Counted from the stretch's first letter, positions 1-11,953 are shown. The stretch: 64,000 nucleotides of DNA from Tilletia caries (GCA_032718865.1 JALUTQ010000020.1:744001-808000); one strand, 5' to 3'. Notes: generated by a model not told the origin, from the letters alone. Numbers and translations: made by a program.

Positions 1-983
1 CCCCGCAGATCCGCTCCGGCGTCCTTTCAGACCGGCCCACGCCTGCCGCCAGCTCCCCGCCGCTCCCCGTCGTCGTGTCCGGAGCGCATACTCCGTGGAT
101 GTGCCGCTTCAGTCTTCTTCACGCCATTCTTCTCTCCCCGGCGTCAGGAGTGCTCTTTTTTCTCGGCCGGGCGCTGCGTCTCCTCTGGCTGCGTCTCCTC
201 TGCACCTCCCTCAATCGCTCGCTCTACCCACGCTTGCCTTCGGGCAATCGGGCATCGGCTCTCCTGCCCCGTGCGCTCTGCTCCTGGAACTGTGAGTCAG
301 TGACTCGTCCCCAGCGAGTGTATACATGCTGACATCTGTTCAGTCTTCCTTCTTATTGCCGCTCGCCAACCTCCTCAGATCTCAAATCTCAAACTTCAAT
401 ATTGTGTCGCCGCCTTCCGCGCTTTGATCGTGAACCCCTCCGCATACTTCCCTTGCGTACATTGTGATTCGTGAGTTCACCCCTCCCCTCCCCTGCGTCT
501 CCGACACCGCAACTCGCCACTCAACACACCAACGCGTATCCCACTTTTCTCTGCCACGTTTAGCTTCCCTTTTCTCTGAGCTTACCCAGTGTCGGGTCTT
601 AGTTGGCGCTTCCACTCGCTCCGTACCCGCCCTCGCGTCCGCACTTATACTGATCATTCTGACACTTTTTCTACACTTCCATTTTCGTTCTCTTCTACTT
701 TTCTAGCCGCCCTGCACCAGAGCGTCTCGGAGGCACCTCAGCGCCCACAAGTAAGTTGCATCCCACGCTCACGTCGCTCTGCGCAGTGCCGCACGTTCAC
801 AGTTTCACACCCCTGCTCATCTTAACCGTCTCGCCCTCCACAGCCATCTCACGTCAACATGGAGGAGGGGTCTGCCTCTGCACCTTATGTTCACTGTGTA
901 CAGAGGTACGTATACTCTTTGCTCTGAACTCCCTTTCCCTGCCACACAAATTGGTCGCAATTAGGCAGTTAGATTCGTCAAAT
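1..983. other. Pyrimidine-rich non-coding stretch, no gene supported
   Basis: All frames are short and none resembles a known protein. The plus strand is C/T-rich with several GTAAGT/GTGAGT-like donors, for example after a short ATG exon near 859. This could be the 5' leader or promoter of a gene outside the window or one already decayed. I see no domain, so no CDS is called. Confidence 0.4.
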
Positions 984-2940
984 TTATGAAAGATGCATGA
1001 CAGGCCCGTCCAGCGGCGTGTGGTCGTAGAGAATCCTTCGCCTGTCGTCGTCAAACGCGCGATTCCAGACCCCCTCCTTCGTGATACGCGTGCGGAAGAA
1101 AGATGAAATTGGCTGTAAGCGTCCTCGTTTACTTCCGTCTGGTGAAGAGCTTCGCTCTTCGGAGGGCACGAAGCGGTAGTAGTGCGTCTTGTTGAAGGCC
1201 TTGACAAACCAGGTGAAGTATTCGAAGGAGGGTGGGAAGCGCGCGTTGGGCATGCTGGCAAGGAGGTCGCCCGTGTTTTTGAATGGTGCGGCCTCGGAGC
1301 TGTGCAAGTGCAGGACGCGTAAGGACTTGGCCGAGCAGAGATCCACCAAAACTCGAGCTAGATCGCGCTCCGATTGTGGATGGTCGAAAAGTCGCTTCAC
1401 GTATGAGGAGCTGACCGCTATGTCCTTGTCTTTGTACCCGACGGCGAGCTCGGTCAAGTTCGGCAAAAAGTCGGAGGAGAAAGCGGAGTGGAAGTGAGGC
1501 CGGAGCTCGTCGAGACGGTCGTACACGTAGAAGAGGTCGAGACACGTAATAGCCTTGGCAGGGTCGGGATTGCGGGATAGCCACGAAGATGTAGAGAGGT
1601 CTTGGAGGTCAAAAGGGTAAGCTGCTTCCACATGTGAGAGCCGACCGCCTTCGAGCGCGTATTGTTCGAGCTTATTCTTGAGTCGGGAGGTCGCGTTCAG
1701 CACACGGAGAGCTGGGAAAACGTCAACTGGGAAGTCGCCTTTCGCTGGGGTATGTAAGCCCTTGAGTTGCGGATGCCGCTGGGCGAATTTGGTGCGAAGA
1801 TCGATCGGTGTTGACCGTTGACCACGACAAAACGCCATGGTGCCTGTGATGTTGCAGGCGAGGGAAAGTCTGCCGAAAACTGAATGTAGTATCGCCAGCA
1901 CGTTCGGTCTCAAGGTGGATATCTTCGAGGGTGGACTGATTCTGGTCCAGGAAGGTTTCGACGCAGCTGACGAGAACATGGGAACGGATAGGAGGCTTAA
2001 TCTTGAGGACCAAGTGGGAGAGATGGCTGTGGGCGAGAAGGGGGAAGATATTTGCTAGATTTTCCAATTCAAAGAAGGTGAGGGAGAGGTCGCGCAATGA
2101 CGAGGCTGTGGCCGCAGAGAGTTCCTCCCAGAAGTCGAGTGGAGCGGCGGGTCGTGAGCCACGTTGATATCTGCGTGTTGTGCGCTCTACCAAGTGGAAA
2201 AGGCGCAAGCCGAGTGCTTGACCGCCGGGGCCGCTGTCGTCGCTATCGTGACTGGGTTGAGGGGATGAGCGCGTCGGCGCACATGTGCGCTGGATGAAGC
2301 GACCAATCGAAGCCCACTCTTGATGGCAGCATTTTCTGTAGTTTAGCAGACTCTCTGAGCCCCAGACCTCGAAAGCTTCGTTGATAAAGATGCGTAGGGC
2401 GACAACGCAATTATTCAAGCGGGGAAAGGGGCGGAACGCGGTCTCGAGATGTATGCTCTCCGCGACGTCAATGGTGATATCGATGGAGGGTAGCCGAAGA
2501 AGAGTGGATGACTGTGCGACAATCATGGCCAGCAGCTGATTGACCTCGTGCCAGCGTGGACGGAGGTAGCGTTTGGTTTTGCTTGAGACAAGGACAGGTG
2601 ACTCGCCGTCAAAGTTGCGATTTTCGCTGTAGTATTCGTCGCGGATGCGTAGATAGCGAATATGGGAGAGCAAGGAGGGGTTTTCGACAAAGAAGTTGAG
2701 CTTCTTGTCTGCTGAGCTGAGTGCGAGATCGAGATACCTGACCCAGTGTGGCAGAGCAACTGCGCGCAGGAATTTGGACACTGAGGCCAGGGTGATAAGG
2801 TCGATTCGTTCGGTGGTGCAGCAGGTGCAGAGAAGGCTGACCAGCTCGGGGATGTTGAAGAAGCGCTGGGCGGCCGTCATGTCCCGGGACTCGTTCCGGT
2901 CGGTGCGACTCGCGTTGCTGTCCTTGTGATGTGACTGCAT
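984..2940 (-). CDS. F-box/LRR-like protein, reading frame broken once
   Basis: Two overlapping minus-strand frames make one protein of about 650 residues. The first (2940 to about 1845) starts with a polar leader, then an F-box-like helix block (FFNIPELVSLL...LITLASVSKFLRAVALPHWV, residues about 25-75), then LRR-like stretches with regular Leu/Ile spacing. The second (about 1860 to 984) continues the LRR-like pattern (FPALRVL, LTELAVGY, LRVLHLHSS). The join needs a one-base shift near 1850 in the overlap; no GT-AG intron fits. Family knowledge: such fungal proteins are SCF ubiquitin-ligase substrate adaptors, with the F-box binding Skp1. The start at 2940 is the first ATG; the ATG at 2880 is an alternative. 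The substrate is unknown. The frame break may be a sequencing error or a real inactivation. Confidence 0.6.
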
Positions 2941-3431
2941 GCTGCTGTTTCGACTGGCTGTGCGGGACGGAGACGTGGGCGTGGAGTGTGGACACGAGAG
3001 AGGAGAAAAAGGGAGGGAGGATGGAGAGGAAGAATTTTCAGATCCGGGCGGACGAGCCGATTTATCTCATCTCATTTCTCCCGCCGTCTACAGTATGGCG
3101 CAGACGTCAGGGACAGACAAAAACAAGAAGCGAGCGGCGAAAGTACACTACCAACTGGTGGGAGTATCAGGCTTAGCACCGACTGGCTGTGGAGCGGCTT
3201 CATGTAAGAGGAAATAAACAGGTCAATCCGATTCCGCGTGCGGGACCTGCAGGGCCTCTCCTTCTTCTCGACCGCGCGTGCGGCGTGAAAGATCACTCTG
3301 ATGTCCATGATGAATGATCCGACGACGTAGGATTGGAGGGACGGGGTGAGAGGGAAGCGTAGGTGGTGGAGGATGTTCCTCGCAGGACCATCTGGAAGTG
3401 AGGCTTGAGATCATCAGCAGTGTCATCCTAG
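2941..3431. other. Intergenic region between tandem minus-strand genes
   Basis: Contains the presumed promoter of the F-box gene and sequence downstream of the 5-oxoprolinase fragment. Small open frames here (for example 3223-3435 minus) resemble nothing I know. No TATA box or repeat stood out. Confidence 0.3.
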
Positions 3432-3984
3432 TCAATTCAAGAATGCGTGCCAGATGTCGAACTCGCCTTCACCTTCTCTTCGGATATTCCCTTGAGGAAC
3501 TGCCACCGCCTCTCCGCTGATGCCTTGAACGATCTTCGGGCCACTTGCTCCATTGCTGATCTCCTCTCCACTACCGTCGACTTCGTGAGAAGGCAGGTCC
3601 TCGCCCGAGTATGCTTTCTGATTCTTGTCTCGATCGTCGCATTCGATCCTGTTCTTTTCCCGCTTCAAGTGCGTGGTATGTCCGATCAGATTCTCGCGCT
3701 CGTCAATCTCAGTGACGCCACTGCAGAAGACGTCCGGCTTGCGAATGCTGGTGTCGAAGATCCGTGGGCGATTCTGGTTGCCAATCTGGACGACATCCCT
3801 GAAGCCTTTAGTGGTGACGAAGGCGTGCTTCTCCCCATTACACTCGAGCAAGGCATTGGTCGCTACGCTAGTCGAGAGTCGGATGTAATCGATCTCGGAC
3901 GTTTCGATCTTTTGACCTCGGGGAATCTCGCGGCCGGTGACCATCTTGAGGACTGGGGTAAAAACCGCCACCGCAGATGTTCCC
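3432..3984 (-). pseudogene. 5-oxoprolinase N-terminal fragment (relic)
   Basis: In the minus frame that ends at 3432, about 140 residues match the hydantoinase A/5-oxoprolinase N-terminal region: a GREIPRGQKI segment, then SVATNALLE, a TTKGFRDVVQIGNQ-type block, RPRIFD..IRKPDVF and a VQGISGEAVAV end. Intact fungal 5-oxoprolinases (ATP-dependent opening of 5-oxoproline in the glutathione cycle) are about 1280 residues. Here the ATPase start and everything after roughly residue 190 are missing, and the frame stops at 3432. Its start coincides with the end of ALG13, so it is a translocated scrap lying on the same strand immediately downstream of that gene. No function is expected. Confidence 0.7.
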
Positions 3985-4590
3985 TCAGGCGTGGAAACCA
4001 AGCCGATCGTCGACGAGCTGAGCGAAGGTCTGCGGACTCCAGCTCGGAAACGCCTTGAGGGTGGACTGCTTGTGTGTCTTGTCCGATGTGAGTTGCTGGT
4101 GTACTTGCTCCCAAAAAGCCCGCGCGTGTTCCTCCAGTCCGATGTCGCCATCCGGAACCCGACCAACGAGAAGGTACCGGTCCTTGCCGAGAGCTCGTGC
4201 GAGCTCAGATTGGTGGTCGTCCATGAGAGTGTGGTTTGGGACGACGATGAGCGATGGGGATGACTTGGCCCGGAGGACTTCCAGAATCGTCCCTGATCCT
4301 GCATGGCTGATGACAATGGTGGCCTGCTGGATGAGGGTGGTGAGAGAGGGAGTGTATGGAAAGAGATGGAGTGTGATGGAAGGAGAGTATTGCTGTGAGA
4401 GTGAGTCTGAAGTGGGGACGAGGTTCAGCTGGCTGTAATTGATGTGCGAGGTCCCGTACTGGATGTGAATATCGACCTCGTCTTCCTCTTCCTGTACCTG
4501 GAGCGCAGTGAGGAACGCAGGATGGAGAACGACATTGACGAGAGCATCAAAGCGAGTCGAGCCCACAGTCACCAGGATCGAAGCCTTCAT
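3985..4590 (-). CDS. ALG13: UDP-GlcNAc transferase catalytic subunit ALG13
   Basis: Single-exon protein of 201 residues, a usual length for fungal Alg13. It begins ILVTVGSTRFDALV (the N-terminal nucleotide-sugar fold) and contains VISHAGSGTILEVLR followed by LIVVPN..LMDDHQSELA, the UDP-GlcNAc-binding signature of glycosyltransferase family 28 C-terminal domains. Known role: with membrane-bound Alg14 it adds the second GlcNAc to dolichol-PP-GlcNAc on the cytosolic face of the ER, an early step of N-glycan assembly. I chose ATG 4590 because it places the conserved strand right at the N terminus; an in-frame ATG at 4626 would add 12 residues. The 3' end abuts a 5-oxoprolinase fragment on the same strand. 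Confidence 0.88.
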   Translation of the reverse strand: MKASILVTVGSTRFDALVNVVLHPAFLTALQVQEEEDEVDIHIQYGTSHINYSQLNLVPTSDSLSQQYSPSITLHLFPYTPSLTTLIQQATIVISHAGSGTILEVLRAKSSPSLIVVPNHTLMDDHQSELARALGKDRYLLVGRVPDGDIGLEEHARAFWEQVHQQLTSDKTHKQSTLKAFPSWSPQTFAQLVDDRLGFHA

Positions 4591-4696
4591 CCTGTCCTTA
4601 CCCTGTCGCTCTTGATGGCAAGTCATGGTCAGGGAGAGGAGTATGGAACGCCGTTTGCGCCAGACTTCGAGAATTTGGAAATCGAAAATCGAAGCT

Positions 4697-5088
4697 GAGC
4701 TCGACGACCTCGAACCGCCGCAGCTGGAGGTGGTGGTGACACCGACTACGACATCACCTTCATCTCATTGACCAATGCGACCGCTCAACGAGCACCTGAT
4801 CGCGCTGAGCACCTGGCTCTCGCAGCACGAGAGGGCATGCGCGTGGCCGCAACGAAGCGCCTTCAGGCATACCTCGATGCCAAGGCCCGCTCCAAGTCCC
4901 GCTTTTACACCGACGCGGTGCCTACGGCCTTCGTCCCTCTCGTCTTCTCCCTCGAGGGCGCTGAACACCCGCTAGCCACAACCACTCTCAAGCAATGGCG
5001 TTCCCTCATGCCTTCGTTCTCATATCTTGTTTCCTGTATCTCTGTTGTCCTGGCTCGTACGCGCGCTGAGACCTTCCGCCTTGTATGA
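4697..5088 (+). pseudogene. Possible LINE retrotransposon 3'-end relic
   Basis: An open frame of about 130 residues just downstream of a stop reads DTDYDITFISLTNATA, then an Ala/Arg-rich helix and TAFVPLVFSLEGAEHPLA. This order (D-x-D-I...N-A, basic helix, F-V-P-L-V-F..G) resembles the C-terminal tail found after reverse transcriptase in basidiomycete LINE-type proteins. No reverse transcriptase domain is present and nothing upstream continues the frame. It could instead be an unrelated hypothetical exon. Confidence 0.35.
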
Positions 5089-6845
5089 GCATTCATGCGG
5101 GATGGAGGGTGACGTGCAAAGTGTCCGAGTTTTCCCCTTCTCTCAACCCAAAGTTGTATCTTCTTCTCTACCACCACATGCAATCAACCTTTCACGACCT
5201 CACCACGACTCGTAGAGGCAGCAGCAGCATCATTTGCAAGTATATCCACAATCAAACCACAATGGCAACCATCTCAGCAGCTGTCCTCTGCTCTGGCGTG
5301 CGCGCGCTGACTTCTTTTTGATCCGCTTCGTGTGGTGCATGTCGCTCGATTGCTGATCACTCCTTTACACTGACTATGAACAGCGATCCTGCCTTTCCAT
5401 CCCCCACCCACAGCCACTCTTACTCTCTCTCTCTCACTTTACACAGACTTCTACAGATGATCACATAGCGCGCGCCATCCACGCAAAGGCGTACGTACTT
5501 GGACGACTCCCTACGGCCTACGGCCTACAAGTCCTCCAACCCCCTCACAAGCAGCAATCTCCGCAGTCGCAAGCCGCTGCTGGATGTCATCGTCGCTTTC
5601 CTCTTTCTTCTTCTTCATTCCTTGAGCCAGCGCGCCATCTACCTCGTATGGCAGATCGGAATCAAGCACACGACTCGGCGACCATGCATTCAAGGACGAG
5701 GTGGTAAGTCAGTTCTCCTTCCTTTGTACCGCAAGTCGCAATCCACCCCATCCGCCTCTACCAGCAGCTGATCATCACCCCCATGGCCAAGCACGGACTC
5801 TCCCTGTATGCCTCCATGCGCCGCCCATTGTGCACAACCACTCACTTGTTGCCATAGAACTCTGCTGCTGGCCTGCTGCTCCTTGACCTCAATGAATGCT
5901 CTCGTCTTGAACTCACTGCCGGCTGCTTATGTAATCGCATCAGGTTGGAAGGTTAGCATTATCAGTTCATGGTTCAGCTAAGGGGGCATATCAGAACGCG
6001 GTGCTGATCAGCACCCAGCGTTCATGAGCGTGAGCGCACTAGCTGAGCGCATGGTAGGCGGTCATAGATTGCGGTGGCGCCTCCGAGACAGACAGAGGAG
6101 GTTCCTGAGCCGGGAAGAGGACCGCGAGCCGCGACAGAGAAGCGCATCGACACACCGTCCGAGGGTGAGAAGGGGAGCACCGAATGAGAGGGACGAGGAG
6201 GAAAGAGCAGCGCAGCAGAGAACGAGAAGGGTGCGCAAGAGAGGAAAGCATCTGTGGGAAGTGAACGAGAGAGTGGAGTAGCGGCGAGTCATCAGCTGCT
6301 GCATGAAGCTCCTCCGATCCAGCAATAGAGCATGAACTCACCATCTAGTTGCACGCGCACAGGCAGCAGAGCCGTCCGCTCACCGTATTGGCATGTCCCT
6401 GTGTCTGTGATGTGGGATCTGAAGGAAATGTGAGCTGCAGGAGTGTGGTGAGGGAAGGGAAACAATCAGAACGCTGCTAGAGGTCAGCGGTCAAGAGTGA
6501 GTCACCACACAAGCGTAGGAGAAAGAGCGCCATCAGCGCAGCTGTTACCAGCAGTGAGAAGCCGAACTGTTTTCATAATGGCCAGGCGTGGGATTTGGGG
6601 TCAGGGAGGCGATGGAAGCCACGGACAAGTCGTGGTGAGGTGGTCGTGTCCAGCTTCAGTTTTCGATTTTCGATTTCTCGAAGTCTGGCGCAAACGGCGT
6701 TCCATACAAGCTTGCTTCTTACACATGCTCGGAGCGTTTCTGTTCACACGCACTTGGCAGCGAGAAGGTCACGGATGAGATCGACGGCCTGATAGATGAC
6801 ACCGAGGACTCGCACAGACTACTGATAGAAAGCGAGAGCGTGGCC
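5089..6845. other. Intergenic region upstream of the FHIP gene
   Basis: About 1.75 kb with only short unremarkable frames. The C/T-rich stretch at 5400-5450 and the purine-rich stretch at 6090-6280 are low complexity. I see no domain, RNA gene or transposon terminus. The last 100 bases before 6846 are open in the FHIP frame but do not resemble FHIP N-termini. Confidence 0.35.
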
Positions 6846-9800
6846 ATGGAATACTTTGCGCGCCTTCTGGGCAATCGAACTGGAACAGGAGCGGGAGCGG
6901 GAGCGGGAGGAGGAACACCACGCAGCGACACATCGTCGTCCTCCTCACCATCAACACCCGCACGCTCCGCCTTCCTTCGCGCCGTCGCTGGCATCGGGGG
7001 AGACCAAGACTCGTCAGCAAGCCCCAGCGCACGCAAACGCGGTCTCTCGTCGGGGGCAGGAGGAGGTCGCAAGGGAGGGAAGGCGCCCGTTGATCTCGCC
7101 TCTCGCTTCACCGCAGACTGGGAAGCTGTCAAGGTGAGTCTTTATTTCCATCGGCGAACAGGCCAGGACATCAGCCAGGCACTCACCCCTTCCTCCCCTT
7201 TTTGCTCTGCCTAGGCTACCTTGACGAACCCGGATCAACGCGCGCTGCACTATGGCATCGCCAGCTCCGACGTCCCCTTCCTCCTCGAACGCATGGCCGA
7301 CGCCCTCATCACCGAATCATCCTCCTTGCTCTCCTCGTCGTCCACGACGTCACAAGAGACGACAGACATACCACCTTGCATGGAGTATCTCCTCCGCTCC
7401 TCCCTTCTCGACAGACTCGTCCAACTCGCACTGCCCAACAAGCCCAAGGGATCCCTCGCACAGGCCATTCGCTTCTTCACGCGGCTCATCATCGCGCTGG
7501 ACGAATCATTCGTCTCGAGACAGGCGGTCCATCGGCCCCTGGCCAGACTGATCCGCGGCTGCGTTGGCGATGAGGACGGGGACGACCTTGACCGGCTTCG
7601 GGGTCTGGCGTTGGACATTTCTGGCCAAGATGACGATGATGACCAGGACGACGATGATGACGATGATGGGACCATTGGCGGAGGTGATCACGACGGCCCA
7701 CGTCGCAGACGCCGCACCCGCTCGCGCTACGGCCGCATCAACTCCGTCGAAGCGGCCTCCTTCGAACATGACCTCGTCGACCTCATGGCCCACATCGCAG
7801 CACGCATCAAGAGCACGCCCGAGCTCCTCCTCATCTTCTTCCACGACCGACGCAAGAGCTCTCACCAGCAACCCGGAGCCGGACTCACACCTTCCCCCTC
7901 TGTACAGGGGATCACATCACCTGAGACTGCTTCCTCGCCCTTTCTCAACTTCCTCGGTCCCGATGCCAAGCCGGACTTTCCGTTGTTCTCTTATCTGCTC
8001 CGCTTCATTCATCGAGAGGGCAACATCGGCGAACTTGCCCGCGCAGGCCTCCTTAATCTCGTCACCGTCGCCCTCGCGTCCGAACCGTTCGCCATGCCGG
8101 TTGAGAACCCTCCCAGTCGGAGCCGTAGCGGCAGCACCAGTAGTTCTCGCACCCGCACCCGTACCCGTACCCGCACACGCACGAACAGCAATGGCGGAGG
8201 CGGGGCATCTGCACGACAGGCTCTCGCCGCTTTCATTCTCAACTCGGACTTTGCGGAGGTACTGGGGGCAGGATTGGGAGCGGTCTATGGCCTGCTACCC
8301 ACCAAGCTCGTCCTTCTTCGACCCCAACCTACATCGACGTCCCAAACCAATCCGTCATCCTCATCAGCAGAGAAGAACGCTTCCACTCAGGAGGCGCTGC
8401 TGGAGAAGGCTGGGGCGTCCGGTGCGGCCCTCCTCGGGAGCGAGGGTATGCGACTTGGCGCTTCTTCCTCAACATCCCTCCCTCTACTCGACCTCGACTC
8501 GGTAGAACCCCACTTCCTGCTGGACGACGGCGCCACCATGTCCGCCGCTGCGTCCTCCGACACCTTCCCAGTCCGTCTCCGCTCGGCGGGCATGGCGAGT
8601 AGTAATGACCCCGAAGTACAGGCGCAGGTCCGACTGCTTGTCCTCCTTCTCGACTTTGCGCAGGACGTACTGGCCAATGCCGCTGAGGCGATCTATCGCG
8701 ATTCGGTCATTTCTGCAGGAGGAGATTTGCAGGAAGGAGGAGGAGGTGGTGGGGAAGGAGGGGAGACAACGATTGCGAGTGCACTCACCCTTGCCATCGT
8801 TCGTGCGGTCCGCTCGATATTCTTGCAGAACGTCGTCTACCCGTCCATGCTGGAATGCTCGGACGCCGACGGGTCCGCGACGGCCGTGATGGCCTACTTG
8901 GACGTCATGCTCAGCGTCATCGATGACCGGAGCGTGCTGGCGGATGTAGTCGTCGGCTATCTCGTCGGTGCTGCTGAGGGTGATCCTCTCGAAGGTGGCG
9001 GTGGCGTAGACGTGTCTACGGCGGAGACGACGCAGGAGGACGAAGAGGACGAGACGGAGAACGTGATCCGGCTCGAAGGCGGGCTTACCCGGTCTTCCAA
9101 TCAAGCAGGCGTCAAGGCGAACCGACGGCGAAGTGCGGCCCTCCGTCTCGTCCAGGAAGATTCCCGCGTGGCGTCGAACAACCGCTGGGGCGGGGTTGTG
9201 GACGGTGATGGCGAGCTTGCATTTGCGTACAATGCCTCGGGGGACGCGTTGGGGCGGTACACCCTCAAAGACCTGATTCTCTCCCACCTTGAGGAGTCAT
9301 CTTCTTCTTCGTCTTCATCGTCGTCGTTGAAGAGGAAGAAGAGGAAGGTCAGTGCGCAGGCGCGGCAGTGTTCGTTGAGGCTTTTGAGGACTGTCTTGGC
9401 GGAGCATGGCAGGTTCGTCATGGGGTCTTCGCTGATGGTGGGCTGTGTGAGGGAGGAAGGGGCGACGGGGTTCCCATTCCCTACCCCTGCTGCGCTCGCG
9501 CCTTCGGGTTCGAGTCGCGCGGCGGCTGGAGAGGGGAAGAATGGACTTCGTCAGGGAGCAGCAGGGGAGGAGGAGGAGCCGCAGTTCTGGCCGGATGAGG
9601 CGCCGGTTGTAGAGCTTAGGAAGCTGGACGATGAGAACTTTGGGCTGGATCGGTGGGGTGGGTTGGGAGGGGAGGATGAGTCGCAGCCTTGGTCGGATGG
9701 TCGGGGTCAAGTTCCGGCTCAGGGGTTCAGCAAGGGTCCCGCGAATGCGAATGGGAACGGGAACGGCTTTGGGACTACTCACAACGTTTCTTCCGTCGGT

Positions 9801-11545
9801 CATGGCTACGGCAACGGGAACGGTAACGGCAACGGCAGCTTCCGTCTCGCTACTGTCTCTCTCGAGTCGCATCTGCACGAGCTCGGGCTGTACTCGTACC
9901 TAGTCGGCACCCTGCGAGCCATCGACGACAACCCACAACCCGACGGCAAGAAGAAGCGGAGTCTCTCGGGCATCCAGGCGGCGAGCTACGAGCGGTACCT
10001 TCAGGACGCGGGGGACTTGCTCGCGGTCGAGAGTACGTACTTGTACGGCCTTGAAGCGGGTCGGTCTGCCCCTGAGCATTCGTTGCCCCAGTCGCCGTTC
10101 CAACATCGGCTGGTACCCCGCTCCGACCCGCTCCTTCGTACACTTGTCCACGCGCTCGCCCGGTTCTTCGCCCACTCGCCCGAGAGTAATCTGCTGTTGA
10201 CCGGCACGCTGGCGGCGCTTGCGCGGTGTCCGTACCGGAGTCTGGAGGGCTGGATGTGTCCCAGGCTGGATCGGAGGGAGGTTGGTGGGGATCAGGATAA
10301 GGACAAAGAGGGGGATGAGGTGTTGGAGGAGCAGGTTAGGTCTGTCGGGTCGTTCATGAGCTGGTCGCCTTCATGGATTACGACCTCGGTTGGCGGTCGA
10401 CACCAACACCGGTCTGGACTAGCATCGGAGGACGGTGACTGCCCGATCATCCTGTACATTCTGCTCGGCCTCGCTGCGCAGGTGCGGCGCTATGCACGTT
10501 CGATCCCGGACTTCGGGACGTACCTGCGTGAGCGGAGGGAAGGGCTGATGTTCGTCGAGAATCTGAATGATGCGTTGGGTCTGGGTGGGATCGGGGTCGA
10601 GGATGAAGATGGGACGCTTGGCTTTGGGGATGGTGAGCTGGACGGTTCGAGCGGGCGGTCGACTCCCACAGCTTCGTCCGCCTTCCGGACGGTCGGGGGT
10701 GGCAAGTCGGCCGGCTCGGCTGTTGTGCCGCCATCTCAGGTGGCGTCCTCGCTCCTGTCCACTGTCGAGCAGCGGCAGCAAGATCGGGGAGGGGAGGAGG
10801 GCGACCAGGCGGGTCTTCCGGCGGTCCTGTACTACAAGACGACCCCGCCGGAAGATGCGGGCCGACCGGGGACGACTTCGCTGCCCTCGTCCCTGCCTAC
10901 GACGGCCAGCCGGACGAAGAAGAAGGCCGCGGCGAACGCTCGAGGTCTGAAGCGCGGGAACGGCGGGGAGGATGCGCCTCGTGAGGGTGGTGGGGGGAGT
11001 GGGGTGATGGTCCAGCCTTTTGCGCGACATTATGCGGAGACGGGCTCGATCTTTGTGGGTACGGTTGCGGTGAGGCTGCCGACGGAGTGGCGGACGAAGG
11101 CGGAGGTCGCTGCTGATGCTGCTGCTGCTGGGGACGAGGAGGAAAACGGGGGGGTGGGGGGGGGTGGGGGGGGGTGGGGGGGGGCGGTGGTACTGGTGGT
11201 GGGCGTCGGATTCGATTCGAGGATGACGATGAGGAGGAGGAGGAGGATGATGATGAGGAAGACAGCGAGGACAGCGAGGACAGCGAGGAGGACGACAGCG
11301 TAGATACAACAGTCCCGTCGATCCCATCCGTGCGGCCGACCTGGACGCCGAATTCGAGTTCGAACAGCACGACGACGACGAAGGGTGTCCTGAAGAAGAA
11401 GCGGAGCGAGACGGAGTTCGTGACGCTCTCGGCTCTGCTGGACAATGTGGTCATCCTCGAGCAGGCGGTCATGGAGCTCTTGGCGGTCGTGCAGGTTCGG
11501 CGGTGTATGGGGATCGATGCTGTTGCGGTTGCGGGTGGGGTATAG
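6846..11545 (+). CDS. FHF complex subunit FHIP (RAI16-like), two exons, frame broken in poly-G
   Basis: Exon 1 is 6846-7133 (96 codons, ATG in good context), the intron is 7134-7214 (GTGAGT...CTAG, 81 nt, phase 0) and exon 2 starts at 7215. The protein begins MEYFARLLGN. After the intron it shows the RAI16/FHIP core: DQRALHYGIASSDVPFLLERM, PCMEYLLRSSLLDRLVQLA, FFTRLI, then LLLDFAQDVLANA and CSLRLLRTVLAEHGRFVMGSSL. Known role: FHIP with FTS and Hook links early endosomes to dynein; in smuts the Hok1-Fts1-Fhp1 complex does this. Disordered inserts include an Asp run (7630-7675), an Arg-Thr repeat (about 8148-8183) and an Asn-Gly repeat (about 9735-9835). The frame open to 11303 runs into an implausible Arg/Met tail. 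A shifted frame (11174-11545) gives an acidic linker and a helical C terminus ending SALLDNVVILEQAVMELLAV, so the break lies in the G runs at 11148-11184. Expected length is about 1540 residues. Confidence 0.85.
8148..8183 (+). repeat. 6-bp-period minisatellite coding Arg-Thr
   Basis: A run of CGCACC/CGTACC hexamers inside the FHIP gene encodes alternating Arg and Thr in a disordered insert. Confidence 0.7.
11148..11184 (+). repeat. Poly-G tract in the FHIP coding region
   Basis: Successive runs of 7-9 G separated by single T bases. The FHIP frame is lost across it, and frames on either side look genuine, which points to a homopolymer length error or slippage. Confidence 0.8.
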
Positions 11546-11953
11546 AGGGCTCGGTGAGGGCCGAAATTTTTTCCCCTGCATTCCCTTCCCCTTTTTCTCT
11601 TCATTTACACTCCTATACACGCAGCATCAAGGGATACCTCTCACTCTTTGGCAATCAATGTCCATACTTTTCCGTTCTCTTCTGTGTTCCTCAATCTTGC
11701 AAATGAACGTTTTTTTGGGGTCCCATCTGCTGCTTCGCCGGTCGCCTTCGAGGCGCAGACAGACGGACAGAAATCGGTTGACTAAAAGCCTTCGAGGCGC
11801 GCTGACGATTTTGACGCGTCGCGTCACCTCCCACTTCTCGCCGACATTGATTGTCCCTGCCTGCACGACTGTCACCCTCGCCAGTAGGCAGTATTCGGAG
11901 AGAAGCGACTACGCTACCTTCCCTGGCGAACGCGGTAGATCCATAGAGGCACC
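11546..11953. promoter_or_regulatory. Intergenic/promoter region of the TPR gene
   Basis: About 400 bp. It contains a stretch around 11757-11792 (acagacggacagaaatcggt) that recurs with few changes at about 20793-20823, in the leader of the H3-tail-like gene. An MCB-like ACGCGT lies near 11815. No terminator or TATA box could be fixed. Confidence 0.35.

Noticed and set aside
6719..6845. Extending the FHIP start upstream through the open frame before 6846
   Set aside because: The upstream residues do not look like FHIP, the ATG at 6846 is in good context, and the next residues match fungal FHIP starts.
7250..11327. Long minus-strand frames opposite the FHIP gene (for example 8484-9287, 10419-11327)
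   Set aside because: Shadows of a GC-rich coding strand; Arg/Pro-rich with no domains.
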